Shown here: positions 6,882-14,258 of the stretch, piece after piece
Numbering within the stretch: the first letter of the stretch is position 1
Layout: every line of letters begins with the position of its first letter
From: JBEKEX01 sp050013615
GTDB taxonomy: Bacteria; Chloroflexota; Anaerolineae; Anaerolineales; Anaerolineaceae
Direction of reading: 5' to 3'
DNA: 16,839 bases
Assembly (NCBI GenBank): GCA_050013615.1
Contig: JBEKEX010000032.1
Span: 1-16,839 of the forward strand
Notes under the pieces: generated by a model
Told to the model about the DNA's origin: nothing
Databases searched by the model: none
The model's input: the letters and a program-made list of their open reading frames with translations, nothing else
Position numbers and translations under genes: made by a program

Positions 6882-7989
6882 GTGCCCTCTGCTGGATGCG
6901 CTCGGTGAGCTGGGTCATGAAGCGCAAGTTGTGCAGCGTGGCCAGGCGATAAAACAGGCTGTCGCCGATCTTGAACAAATGATGCAGGTATCCGATCGAA
7001 TAATGGCTGCAAACGGGGCAGTCGCAGAATTCAGACACCGGCCGGCTGTCCTTGATATGCTTTTCGTCGTCGATGTAATGATATTCCAGCCAATCGCCGT
7101 CCAGCCCCCCATCGGCCTGGTCCGCCGGATTGCGGAAGGCATACAGCCGTCCGTGCCGGGCATCACGGGTGGGCATGGCGCAATCGAAGATGCCGTAACC
7201 CAGCTCCCAGCAAGCCAGCAGGTTCTTGGGGTGGCCGATGCCCAGGGCGTGGATGGGAAACTGCGCCGGCACCAACTGGCGCGTATACGCCAGGATGTCG
7301 GTCAGCAGATGCTGGTCGCTGTTGAGCGGCCAGCCGCCAAAACCGAAGCCATCGAAGCCGATCTCCAGCAACGCCTCGGCGCAGCGCTTGCGCAGGTCTT
7401 CGTAGCCCCCACCCTGAATCACGCCAAAGATCAACGGACGTTTGGCCCCGTCCAGCTTTTTCTGCTCCAATAGGTGCTCGTATTCCGCTTTGCAACGCTT
7501 TGCCCAGGCTATGGTGCGGCGCACCGAGCTTTCCTGCTCCTCGCGCGGTGCGTCCACGTGGGTGCAGTCGTCCAGGCAGATGACCACGTCCGTGCCAAAG
7601 CCGAGCTGGAGCTGCACGCCCTTCTCCGGGGTGAGCTGGAACTTGCGACTGCTGCCTTCGGGCTGGAAGGTGATGCCGTGCTCGCCCAAGCTGCCGAATT
7701 TGGGGTTCTGGTGGATCAGCGAATAGGCCTGGAATCCGCCCGAATCGGTGATGATCGGGTGCGTCCAGCCCGCCATGCGGTGCAGCCCACCCAGGGCCTG
7801 AACGGTGCTGCTGCCCGGGTGCTGCATGAGGTGGAAGGTGTTCATCACCACGGCCTGGATGTTGCAGGCTTCCAGATCCTGCGAATCGACCGCCCGCACC
7901 GTGCCAAGCGTGGCATCCGGCAGGAAGACCGGGAAAGCCAGGTCGCCGCGCGGCAGGGAAAGATGATCGGGAAAAGGGCAGGTGGACAT
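6868..7989 (-). CDS. tgt: tRNA-guanine transglycosylase (queuine tRNA-ribosyltransferase family), variant base pocket
   Basis: Exchanges guanine 34 of tRNAs with GUN anticodons for a 7-deazaguanine on the queuosine route. The 373-residue protein carries TDSGGFQ (81-87, Asp82 general acid/base), CLDDCT (138-143), GVIQGG (189-194, base-binding Gln192), LGIGHPKNLL (249-258), FDCAMPTR (268-275, nucleophile Asp269) and the zinc site C322, C324, C327 with H353. The loop that is normally GGLAVGE reads GGWPLNS (218-224), and the M-G at the base site is L-G (249-250), so the accepted base could be unusual. The start at 7989 has no ribosome binding site but lies just after a good promoter, suggesting a leaderless message. 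First gene of a four-gene operon. No queuosine synthesis gene is in the window. Confidence 0.9.
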   Translation of the reverse strand: MSTCPFPDHLSLPRGDLAFPVFLPDATLGTVRAVDSQDLEACNIQAVVMNTFHLMQHPGSSTVQALGGLHRMAGWTHPIITDSGGFQAYSLIHQNPKFGSLGEHGITFQPEGSSRKFQLTPEKGVQLQLGFGTDVVICLDDCTHVDAPREEQESSVRRTIAWAKRCKAEYEHLLEQKKLDGAKRPLIFGVIQGGGYEDLRKRCAEALLEIGFDGFGFGGWPLNSDQHLLTDILAYTRQLVPAQFPIHALGIGHPKNLLACWELGYGIFDCAMPTRDARHGRLYAFRNPADQADGGLDGDWLEYHYIDDEKHIKDSRPVSEFCDCPVCSHYSIGYLHHLFKIGDSLFYRLATLHNLRFMTQLTERIQQRAHAAA

Positions 7990-7997
7990 ACGAGTGG

Positions 7998-8026
7998 ATT
8001 ATCACGCAAGTCAGGGGAAAGTGCAA
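7998..8026 (-). promoter_or_regulatory. tgt operon promoter, apparently leaderless
   Basis: On the minus strand, TTGCAC (8026-8021), a 17-nt spacer and GATAAT (8003-7998). The -10 ends 8 nt before the A of the tgt ATG (7989), so transcription should start on or within about 2 nt of the start codon. No Shine-Dalgarno sequence is present. Confidence 0.6.
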
Positions 8027-8064
8027 GCAGGCCAATACCGGCGTAGGGGCACAGCCCCTGCTTG
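8024..8064. promoter_or_regulatory. Inverted CCTGCTTG arms over both divergent -35 boxes (candidate operator)
   Basis: CAAGCAGG (8024-8031) and CCTGCTTG (8057-8064) are perfect 8-bp inverted copies, starts 33 nt apart. Each arm reads into a -35: CCTGCTTGCAC for tgt on the minus strand and CCTGCTTGACA for the radical SAM gene on the plus strand. Between them lies a 6-bp hairpin, AGGGGC-ACA-GCCCCT (8045-8059). A shared regulator binding both arms would control both promoters. Confidence 0.4.
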
Positions 8065-8089
8065 ACAAATAGAATTTATGTTCTATAAT
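8062..8089 (+). promoter_or_regulatory. Consensus promoter of the radical SAM gene, apparently leaderless
   Basis: TTGACA (8062-8067), a 16-nt spacer and TATAAT (8084-8089) are both perfect. Six nucleotides separate the -10 from the ATG at 8096, so the predicted first transcribed base is the A of that ATG. This rules against the in-frame ATG at 8078, which lies between the two promoter boxes. Confidence 0.75.
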
Positions 8090-8095
8090 CAAATC

Positions 8096-9238
8096 ATGGA
8101 TGAAATGCAACGGCTGCATCTTCTTTCGGATCATATGGCGCTGGAGTTCGATCAGGACTGCGGCAAACAGCGCACCCTTTCGGCCTATGAACAGCAGGTC
8201 TTCATCAGCGACGCGGTGATGCCCAACGGCCGCACCCTGCCCGTGCTGAAGACCCTGCTCAACTCGGCCTGCGAGCGCAATTGCAATTACTGTCCCTTCC
8301 GCGCCGGACGTGATTTCCAGCGCGTACTGTTCAAACCTGACGAATTTGCCAAGTTGTTCATGGAACTGCATCGCCACGGAGCATGCCAGGGTCTATTTTT
8401 AAGCTCAGGGGTGTTGGGAGGCGGCATGCGCACCCAGGACCAGTTGCTCGACACGGCCGAGATCCTGCGCTTCAAGCTCGGCTTCCGCGGCTACATCCAT
8501 TTGAAGATCATGCCCGGCGCGGAGAAAGACCAGGTGCTGCGCGGTATGCAACTGGCTGACCGGGTGTCCATCAACCTGGAAGGCCCCAATCCCACGCGCC
8601 TGGCACGCCTGGCGCCGCTCAAGAAGTTCGACGAAGAGCTGCTCAAGCCGCTCTATTGGGTGGAAGAACTGCGCCGCAACCTGCCGTCTCATCAAGGCTG
8701 GGGGCATCGCTGGCCTTCCACCACCACCCAGTTCGTAGTGGGCGCCGTGGAAGAAAGCGACCTGGAGCTGCTGAGCGTCACGGAACAGTTGAACCGGCAG
8801 GTGCATTTACAGCGGGCCTATTACTCGGCCTTTCATCCCATCTCCGACACTCCGCTGGCTGACCACGCCCCCACCCCGCTGGTGCGCCAGAACCGGCTTT
8901 ACGAGGCGTCGTTCCTGCTGCGCGATTATGGCTTCGACCTGGAGGAAATGCCGTTCGAGCCCACCGGCAACCTGCCGCAGGACGAGGATCCCAAGCTGGC
9001 CTGGGCCAACGCCAACCTGCGCCAGCAGCCCATCGACCTCAACCGCGCCGACCGGCTCCAGTTGCTGCGCGTGCCCGGCGTCGGGCCCAAAGGTGCCGAA
9101 GCCATCCTGCGCACCCGGCGGCAGAGCAAACTCTCGGAACTGGGTGACCTGACTCGGCTGGGCATCTCTGCCAAGCGAGCCGCGGCCTTCGTCCTTTTAA
9201 ATGGCAAGCGGCCGGATTTCCAGCCGCGCCTGTTCTAG
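8096..9238 (+). CDS. Radical SAM protein of the putative DNA modification/repair family, with C-terminal helix-hairpin-helix
   Basis: From the ATG at 8096 the protein has 380 residues. The radical SAM cluster motif CERNCNYC (C-x3-C-x2-C, Cys59/63/66) binds the 4Fe-4S cluster, followed by SSGVLGGG and a domain ending near residue 300. The C-terminus has LNRADRLQLLRVPGVGPKGA, a helix-hairpin-helix that usually contacts nucleic acid. The arrangement matches the family described as 'putative DNA modification/repair radical SAM' (recalled as TIGR03916), often encoded beside a uracil-DNA-glycosylase-like partner. No such partner is here. Instead the gene faces the tgt/rRNA methyltransferase operon across a shared control region, so an RNA role is equally possible. 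Substrate and product are unknown. It converges on nfnB with 23 nt between stops. Confidence 0.85.
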   Translation: MDEMQRLHLLSDHMALEFDQDCGKQRTLSAYEQQVFISDAVMPNGRTLPVLKTLLNSACERNCNYCPFRAGRDFQRVLFKPDEFAKLFMELHRHGACQGLFLSSGVLGGGMRTQDQLLDTAEILRFKLGFRGYIHLKIMPGAEKDQVLRGMQLADRVSINLEGPNPTRLARLAPLKKFDEELLKPLYWVEELRRNLPSHQGWGHRWPSTTTQFVVGAVEESDLELLSVTEQLNRQVHLQRAYYSAFHPISDTPLADHAPTPLVRQNRLYEASFLLRDYGFDLEEMPFEPTGNLPQDEDPKLAWANANLRQQPIDLNRADRLQLLRVPGVGPKGAEAILRTRRQSKLSELGDLTRLGISAKRAAAFVLLNGKRPDFQPRLF

Positions 9239-9261
9239 AGAATTCACTTACGTTTGAAAGC

Positions 9262-10719
9262 TTAAACCGGTTGACCAGCTTCCACCGGCTGGCCACTGAC
9301 TGCCACACCGGTCAAGTACCGATCGATGGCTGCAGCAGCCTTACGCCCCGCCCCCATGGCCAGGATGACCGTCGCCCCGCCCGTGACGATATCGCCGCCG
9401 GCATAGACCCCCGGTTTGCTGGTCGCCATCGTCTCTTCATCCGCCACGATGTTGCCGCGCTTATTGAACGCCAGGTCAGGCGTGGTCTGTTGGATGAGCG
9501 GGTTGGAACCGTTGCCCACCGCAATGATGGCCATATCGATTGCCAGCTCATATTCCGAGCCGGCCACCGGCACCGGGCGGCGCCGCCCCGAGGCATCCGG
9601 CTCACCCAACTCCATGCGCTGCAGACGAACGCTCTTCAGCCAGCCCTCTGGCGTTCCCAAAAACTCAGTCGGGTTGGCAAGGAAGGAAAAATGAATACCT
9701 TCCTCTTTGGCGTGTCCGTATTCCTCTTTCCGGCAGGGCAACTCGGCTTCAGAGCGGCGGTAGATGATCATGGCCTCGCGCGCCCCCAGCCGCTTGGCCG
9801 TGCGCACCGAGTCCATGGCGGTATTACCGCCGCCGAAAACCGCCACCACTTTATCTTTACAATTGAAGACCGGCGTATCGTATTCCGGGAAACGGTAAGC
9901 TTTCATCAGGTTGACGCGCGTCAGGAACTCGTTCGACGAATAGATGCCGATCAGGTTCTCGCCGGGGACATCGAGGAAATAGGGCAGCCCCGCGCCCACC
10001 CCAATGAAGACGGCATCGTAGCCATTCTGCATCAATTCGTCGATGGTCTCCGTAGCGCCGACGACCTCATCCTTTTTGAATTCGACCCCCAATCTTTCCA
10101 GCGCATCCACTTCCTCACACACGATCTTCTTCGGCAGACGGAACTCCGGGATGCCATAGACTAGCACGCCGCCCAGCTCGTGCAGCGCTTCGAAGACCGT
10201 CACGGCGTGGCCGCGGCGCACCAAGTCGGCCGCACAGGTCAACCCTGACGGGCCGGAACCGACGATGGCAACACGTTTGCCGGTTGGCGGCGGCAAAGTT
10301 TCCTGTTTGGGGCTGCTATGCTCGCGCTGATAATCGGTGGCAAAACGAATCAGCCGCCCGATGGCCACTGCCTCGCCCCGCTTGGCCAGCACGCATTTCG
10401 ATTCGCACTGCACTTCCTGCGGACACACCCGCCCGCACACCGCCGGCAGGATATTGTCCGCTTTGTAGGTCTCAACTGCTTTGGCGTAGTCACCATCGCT
10501 GAATGTGGCAATGAAATCACGGATCTGGACGTGCACCGGGCAGCCGTTGGAACAGGGCTGGTCCTTGCATTGCAGGCAGCGCAAAGATTCCAAGTGCGCC
10601 TGCTCTTCACTCAGACCCAGGTTCACTTCTTCGAAATTGGTCCTGCGCGCTTCCGGTGCCTGTTCCGGCATCTTCTGGCGCGGGATCTGCATGCGTTCTT
10701 TCAAAGTCAGGGTATTCAT
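9262..10719 (-). CDS. nfnB: NADPH-binding large subunit of NADH-dependent ferredoxin:NADP+ oxidoreductase (NfnB/SudA-like)
   Basis: 485-residue iron-sulfur flavoprotein of the glutamate synthase small-chain superfamily. The N-terminal domain holds two 4Fe-4S motifs, Cys48/51/56/60 (CLQCKDQPCSNGC) and Cys95/99/105/109. It is followed by an FAD-binding GSGPSGL (154-160), an NAD(P)-binding FGGGNTAMDSV (295-305) and the FAD-closing AGGDIVTGGATVILAMGAGR (440-459). The partner gene upstream is the matching FAD/2Fe-2S subunit, 10 nt away, which favours Nfn (electron-bifurcating transhydrogenase) or sulfide dehydrogenase over glutamate synthase. No glutamate synthase large subunit is present. TGAGG at the nfnA stop gives the ribosome binding site, so translation is probably coupled. 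Reductive metabolism with ferredoxin, typical of anaerobes, is inferred. Confidence 0.86.
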   Translation of the reverse strand: MNTLTLKERMQIPRQKMPEQAPEARRTNFEEVNLGLSEEQAHLESLRCLQCKDQPCSNGCPVHVQIRDFIATFSDGDYAKAVETYKADNILPAVCGRVCPQEVQCESKCVLAKRGEAVAIGRLIRFATDYQREHSSPKQETLPPPTGKRVAIVGSGPSGLTCAADLVRRGHAVTVFEALHELGGVLVYGIPEFRLPKKIVCEEVDALERLGVEFKKDEVVGATETIDELMQNGYDAVFIGVGAGLPYFLDVPGENLIGIYSSNEFLTRVNLMKAYRFPEYDTPVFNCKDKVVAVFGGGNTAMDSVRTAKRLGAREAMIIYRRSEAELPCRKEEYGHAKEEGIHFSFLANPTEFLGTPEGWLKSVRLQRMELGEPDASGRRRPVPVAGSEYELAIDMAIIAVGNGSNPLIQQTTPDLAFNKRGNIVADEETMATSKPGVYAGGDIVTGGATVILAMGAGRKAAAAIDRYLTGVAVSGQPVEAGQPV

Positions 10720-10729
10720 AAAATCGGCC

Positions 10730-11578
10730 TCAACCCGGCTGCTGTTCCATCAAGCGACACTTATGCATTTCCAAAAGTTGTCTCTCTTCCTTGAGATATG
10801 CCCGGTTACGCAGCATCAGGCTGTCGAAATCCACCTGGTGGGCATCGAACTCCGGGCCGTCAACGCAGACGAAGACAGTCTTGCCACCCACCGTAGCACG
10901 GCAACCGCCGCACATGCCGATGCCATCCACCATCACCGGGTTCAAACTGACCGTGGTGGGGATGCCATGCGGACGCGTTACCGCTTCCACCGCTTTCATC
11001 ATCGGCAGGGGCCCCACTGCCAGCACCAGGTCGATCTTGAGGCCGCTGTCGATCAGTTCCTGTAATTTGGCCGTGACAAATCCATGATATCCGTAGCTGC
11101 CATCATCAGTGGTGATATAGACCTCATCGCAAATGGAGCGCAGTTCGTTTTCCAGCACCACCAGGTTCTTCGAGCGAGCGCCGGAGATGGCAATGGTGCG
11201 GTTTCCGGCGGCTTTCAACGCCTTGGCCGTGGGATAAGCCACTGCCGTACCCACGCCTCCGCCGATCACCACCACCGTGCCCACTGCTTCGATTTCGGAG
11301 GGCCTGCCAAGCGGACCAACCACGTCCTCGATCTGTTCGCCGGCTTTGAGGTTGTTCAGCTCGCGCGTCGATTTGCCAATGCCCTGTACGATCAAGGCAA
11401 TGGTGCCCTGCTCAGGGTCCGAATCGACGATGGTCAGGGGGATGCGCTCGCCAGTCTTACCCACTCGCAATACAATGAACTGCCCCGCCTTGCGTTTTAC
11501 AGCAATGTGAGGTGCCTGAATCACAATCTTGCGGACATCGGGAGCAACAAATTCGGCAGCACGGATTGTAAATGGCAT
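10730..11578 (-). CDS. nfnA: FAD/2Fe-2S NADH-binding small subunit of ferredoxin:NADP+ oxidoreductase (NfnA/SudB-like)
   Basis: 282-residue protein of the ferredoxin-NADP reductase superfamily, the usual length for NfnA. It has an FAD site ERIPLTI (44-50), an NAD-binding segment VVVIGGGVGTAVAYP (102-116) and a C-terminal 2Fe-2S region with MCGGCRATV (Cys223, Cys226) and VFVCVDGPEFDAH (Cys238). In Nfn the fourth ligand is an Asp. With NfnB it would couple NADH and reduced ferredoxin oxidation to NADP+ reduction in the cytoplasm. Alternatives are sulfide dehydrogenase SudB or PyrK, but no dihydroorotate dehydrogenase gene is nearby. AAAGGTGG lies upstream of the ATG at 11578, and a TGC-TACAAT extended -10 lies further upstream. 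Confidence 0.86.
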   Translation of the reverse strand: MPFTIRAAEFVAPDVRKIVIQAPHIAVKRKAGQFIVLRVGKTGERIPLTIVDSDPEQGTIALIVQGIGKSTRELNNLKAGEQIEDVVGPLGRPSEIEAVGTVVVIGGGVGTAVAYPTAKALKAAGNRTIAISGARSKNLVVLENELRSICDEVYITTDDGSYGYHGFVTAKLQELIDSGLKIDLVLAVGPLPMMKAVEAVTRPHGIPTTVSLNPVMVDGIGMCGGCRATVGGKTVFVCVDGPEFDAHQVDFDSLMLRNRAYLKEERQLLEMHKCRLMEQQPG

Positions 11579-11609
11579 TGAACACCACCTTTAAATTCTC
11601 TCAGCCATT

Positions 11610-11618
11610 ATTGTAGCA
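11610..11618 (-). promoter_or_regulatory. Extended -10 promoter for nfnA-nfnB
   Basis: On the minus strand TGCTACAAT (11618-11610) is an extended -10 about 32 nt upstream of the nfnA start. The -35 position is weak. The gap 11579-11686 otherwise holds an AT-rich spacer, and I see no clear terminator for the upstream phosphatase gene. Confidence 0.5.
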
Positions 11619-11686
11619 TAGCGTTAAATCAAACTACACCTGCAAAACATCCCCCAAAAACCACACAATTTACACCCCTTTTATCT

Positions 11687-12448
11687 TTAAACCTCGATAT
11701 CAGCCACCGAATCCACGATCATGTGCGGTGTGTACGGAAAATCAGATACCTGTTCACGGCGGGTGACACCCGTGAGCACCAAAATGGTACCCATGCCGCT
11801 CTGCAGACCAGCGACGATGTCCGTATCCATGCGGTCACCTACCATGGTCGTCTCTTCGGAGTGCGCGCCGATGTAATTGAGCGCCAGGCGCATCATGATC
11901 GGGTTTGGCTTGCCGATGAAGAACGGCGCCTTGCCCGTGGCTTTCTCGAGCAGCGACGCCATTGCGCCGCAGGCCGGCACCAGCCCGGCGTCACTTGGCC
12001 CATTGGGATCGGGGTTGGTGGCGATGAAGTGCGCCCCGCGCTCGATCAAGCGTGCCGCGCGCGTGATCTGTTCGAAACTATACGATGTGGTCTCGCCCAA
12101 CACGACATATTCCGGGGCAGTGGTAGTCAATATATAGCCCACATCGTGGACGGCTTCCGTCAACCCGCTTTCACCGAGGACAAAGGCGGTGCCGTTGGGC
12201 CTCTGCGCCTGCAGAAAGCGCGCCGTTGCCATGGCAGAGGTGAAGATCTCGTCCTTCTCGATCCGCAGCCCGCTGGTTTGCAGCCGGTGCGCAAGATCGC
12301 CGGGCGTGAAGCTGGAATTGTTGGTCAAGATCAGAAATTTGCATCCCTTGGCGCGCAGCCGTTCGATGAATTGATCGGCTCCAGGCACCATGATCTTCCC
12401 ATGCACCAGAACTCCGTCCATATCGATCAAATAATTCTTGATTTCCAT
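11687..12448 (-). CDS. HAD-IIA family sugar/nucleotide phosphatase, NagD-like
   Basis: Haloacid dehalogenase superfamily phosphatase, subfamily IIA, of 253 residues. The N-terminal motif LIDMDGVLVHG gives the nucleophile Asp9 and acid Asp11. Motif II is LTNNSS (41-46), motif III Lys180 in GKPNP and motif IV GDRMDTD (204-210), with a C2-type cap between them (about 60-175). NagD relatives dephosphorylate nucleotides or small sugar phosphates, and the substrate here is not predictable. An in-frame TTG at 12460 exists, but GAGG at 12455-12458 lies 6 nt before the ATG at 12448, so I start there. The gene has its own spacer on both sides. Confidence 0.9.
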   Translation of the reverse strand: MEIKNYLIDMDGVLVHGKIMVPGADQFIERLRAKGCKFLILTNNSSFTPGDLAHRLQTSGLRIEKDEIFTSAMATARFLQAQRPNGTAFVLGESGLTEAVHDVGYILTTTAPEYVVLGETTSYSFEQITRAARLIERGAHFIATNPDPNGPSDAGLVPACGAMASLLEKATGKAPFFIGKPNPIMMRLALNYIGAHSEETTMVGDRMDTDIVAGLQSGMGTILVLTGVTRREQVSDFPYTPHMIVDSVADIEV

Positions 12449-12572
12449 TTTCTCCCTCAAACCATCATAGACACGTAATGATAGCTTTAACTATGATTTT
12501 ACGCTAGAAAAGGCTTTATAGATGAATAATGGGTTAACAATTTCATTAACGTTTTCAGTGCTTTTTTAATGC

Positions 12573-13583
12573 TTAAGGCCCCCAACGCGGCTGCCAACAC
12601 GAGTAAGATGTAAAGGTTAAGCGCTGCGCATTCGAACCATCAGTGAGCATGATGTAGACCTGGTTGATCGCGTCGCGATAAGAGGTGAAAACAATCCAAT
12701 TTCCATCCGGCGAAAAGCTGGGCGCCAGGTTATCGCCGCTGTCGGTTATCTGGCGTAGGTTGTGTCCGGAAGGACTGACCAGGTAGATGTTGCGATCCAG
12801 TTTGGCCGCTGTGCCCGAATAGAAAGCCAGGGTGCTCATATCCGGCGACCAGGAGCTGCGCCCGCTGGGGTACGGCGCATCCGTCGTCACGGCGAACGGA
12901 TTGCTACCGTCGGCAGACATGATGAAAAGCTGGTTGAAGCCATTCCGGTCGGAGACAAAGGCAATCGCCTGGCCGTTGGGTGCCCAGGTAGGATCGATGT
13001 TGTTATTGTCTCCCTCGGTCAACGGATGCGGATTCTTGCCATCCCGATTCATCGACCAGATATGCTGGTAATGGTCACCTTCGTTGGTAAAAACGATTTG
13101 GCTGCCATCAGGCGAAAATGCAGGCGCATACAAGTTGCCGATATTATTGGTAAGCCGGGTCTGGTTACTGCCGTCGACGTTCATGCTGTAGATCTCAAAG
13201 TGTCCGTTGCGGTTGGAAGAGAACAGGATGGTCTTGCCGTCCGGTGAAAGGGAAGGGTAAAAATCAGTGGCAGGATTATGGGTCAACTGGCGCTGATCAC
13301 TGCCGTCGGCGTTCATGATGCAAATGTCGTCATTGTCATCGATGAAACAGCTATAAACGATGTGGCCTGAAACAGGAATCGCAGTGGCCGTGGCAATGGC
13401 CGGCGCTTCCGTAGGTACCAGGGGAGTCTCTGTAGGAGCCTGTGTGGGTGTTTCCGTATCTGCGATGACCGGTGTGGAAGTGGGGGACAAAGTCGGTGTG
13501 GTCGCCAATCCCCTCACCAGCGGGAAATTGCAGGCTACCAGCAGGAAAAGAATGAAAGCCAGAGCCGCACTTTTCCTTACCAT
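12573..13583 (-). CDS. PD40/TolB-type beta-propeller lipoprotein
   Basis: 336-residue exported lipoprotein. The signal peptide ends in the lipobox LVAC with Cys18 as the lipidation site. A Thr/Pro/Ser-rich linker follows (about 26-72, repeated T-P-T and T-E-T-P units). About six PD40 repeats follow from about residue 75, each with a blade pattern like FSPDG...IVF...R...I..M..DGS...LT. This is a TolB-like six-bladed propeller on the outer face of the membrane. Propellers of this kind bind proteins or ligands. No Pal or TolA partner is visible, so a Tol-system role should not be assumed. Its start overlaps the end of the GNAT gene by 7 nt, and AGGGG upstream supports the ATG at 13583. Confidence 0.9.
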   Translation of the reverse strand: MVRKSAALAFILFLLVACNFPLVRGLATTPTLSPTSTPVIADTETPTQAPTETPLVPTEAPAIATATAIPVSGHIVYSCFIDDNDDICIMNADGSDQRQLTHNPATDFYPSLSPDGKTILFSSNRNGHFEIYSMNVDGSNQTRLTNNIGNLYAPAFSPDGSQIVFTNEGDHYQHIWSMNRDGKNPHPLTEGDNNNIDPTWAPNGQAIAFVSDRNGFNQLFIMSADGSNPFAVTTDAPYPSGRSSWSPDMSTLAFYSGTAAKLDRNIYLVSPSGHNLRQITDSGDNLAPSFSPDGNWIVFTSYRDAINQVYIMLTDGSNAQRLTFTSYSCWQPRWGP

Positions 13584-14128
13584 GGCTTCCCCTGGATATC
13601 GACTTCTCCATCCGGCCAGCGAGCCGTACCGATGGGCAAGACCATTTTGGGACTATTCAACGGCATACGCCCGGCTTTCTGTTCGATGTATAAAGGGTTG
13701 GCCACCTCAAGCCAACCACTTCGTTCATAATAGCCGAGCATTTCCCTGCTGCAAAACAACATACCAAATGAGCAATCGGTCTGCCGCTTGATCCAGACTC
13801 CGGCTGCGTCGATCAACCTCTGGGCATAGCCGCGGCGTCGGAAATCTGGGTGAGTGGCAACACCGCCCAGTCCTACCACTTGGATGGACTTCCTACCTGC
13901 AATAATGACCCGCTTCAAAATTCCAACTATACTAACCACCCGGCCATCCAGTTTGCCAAGGAGCAAGGCAGTGGGGCTGGCCCACTCCAGCGAGGCCATC
14001 GCTTCATCCTGCAGCTGTGTCTTGAACGACAGCGTATCGACTTCCTCCGCCTGAACTTTTTCCGGTAGTTCCAGTTGTGGCAATTCTTTGAATTCGATTT
14101 GGAATGTCGCTTGTTCAGCCATTATCAT
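13577..14128 (-). CDS. GNAT-family N-acetyltransferase
   Basis: Acetyl-CoA-dependent N-acetyltransferase of 183 residues, single GNAT domain. Motif A is VGLGGVATHPDFRRRGYAQRL (beta4 then the pyrophosphate-binding R-R-x-G-x-A turn at 97-102), and motif B ends in YYERSGW (133-139). The acceptor (small molecule, peptide or antibiotic) cannot be told from sequence. The ATG at 14128 follows AGGTGATG, and a second in-frame ATG lies two codons later. A GATAAT box at 14153-14158 is a possible -10. Translationally coupled to the propeller lipoprotein downstream. Confidence 0.88.
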   Translation of the reverse strand: MIMAEQATFQIEFKELPQLELPEKVQAEEVDTLSFKTQLQDEAMASLEWASPTALLLGKLDGRVVSIVGILKRVIIAGRKSIQVVGLGGVATHPDFRRRGYAQRLIDAAGVWIKRQTDCSFGMLFCSREMLGYYERSGWLEVANPLYIEQKAGRMPLNSPKMVLPIGTARWPDGEVDIQGKPW

Positions 14129-14172
14129 TCTTCATCACCTAAAAAGCTGAAAATTATCCATTAACTAGCCAT

Positions 14173-14202
14173 TGGACAATATCGCCTTCTTACGAATATA
14201 AT
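14173..14202 (+). promoter_or_regulatory. Promoter of the NBR1-Ig lipoprotein gene
   Basis: TGGACA (14173-14178), an 18-nt spacer and TATAAT (14197-14202) lie within the 130-nt AT-rich spacer between divergent genes. The leader is about 50 nt and ends with a strong AAGGAGG (14246-14252) 6 nt before the ATG. Confidence 0.55.
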
Positions 14203-14258
14203 GGTACGATAATTAACAATATTCTATAGTGTAGCAGATTTTTTGAAGGAGGCCCAGA

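Noticed and set aside
8045..8059. AGGGGC-ACA-GCCCCT hairpin as a terminator
   Set aside because: No gene ends nearby and no T-run follows. It lies between two divergent promoters, so a regulatory role is more likely.
7163..8377. A 404-codon minus-strand open frame overlapping tgt and the start of the radical SAM gene
   Set aside because: It runs in another frame across a complete tgt, the divergent promoters and the opposite-strand gene, and its translation has no recognisable motif. GC-rich third positions create such frames.
9262..11578. Glutamate synthase small subunit with dihydroorotate dehydrogenase electron-transfer subunit
   Set aside because: Automatic names for these folds, but the adjacent pair, the iron-sulfur motifs and the absence of gltB or pyrD fit NfnAB/SudAB better.
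13360..13520. Low-complexity Thr/Pro-coding repeats as a DNA repeat array (also at 14340-14550)
   Set aside because: The repetition is at the amino-acid level in lipoprotein linkers, with varied codons. It is not a CRISPR or tandem DNA repeat.
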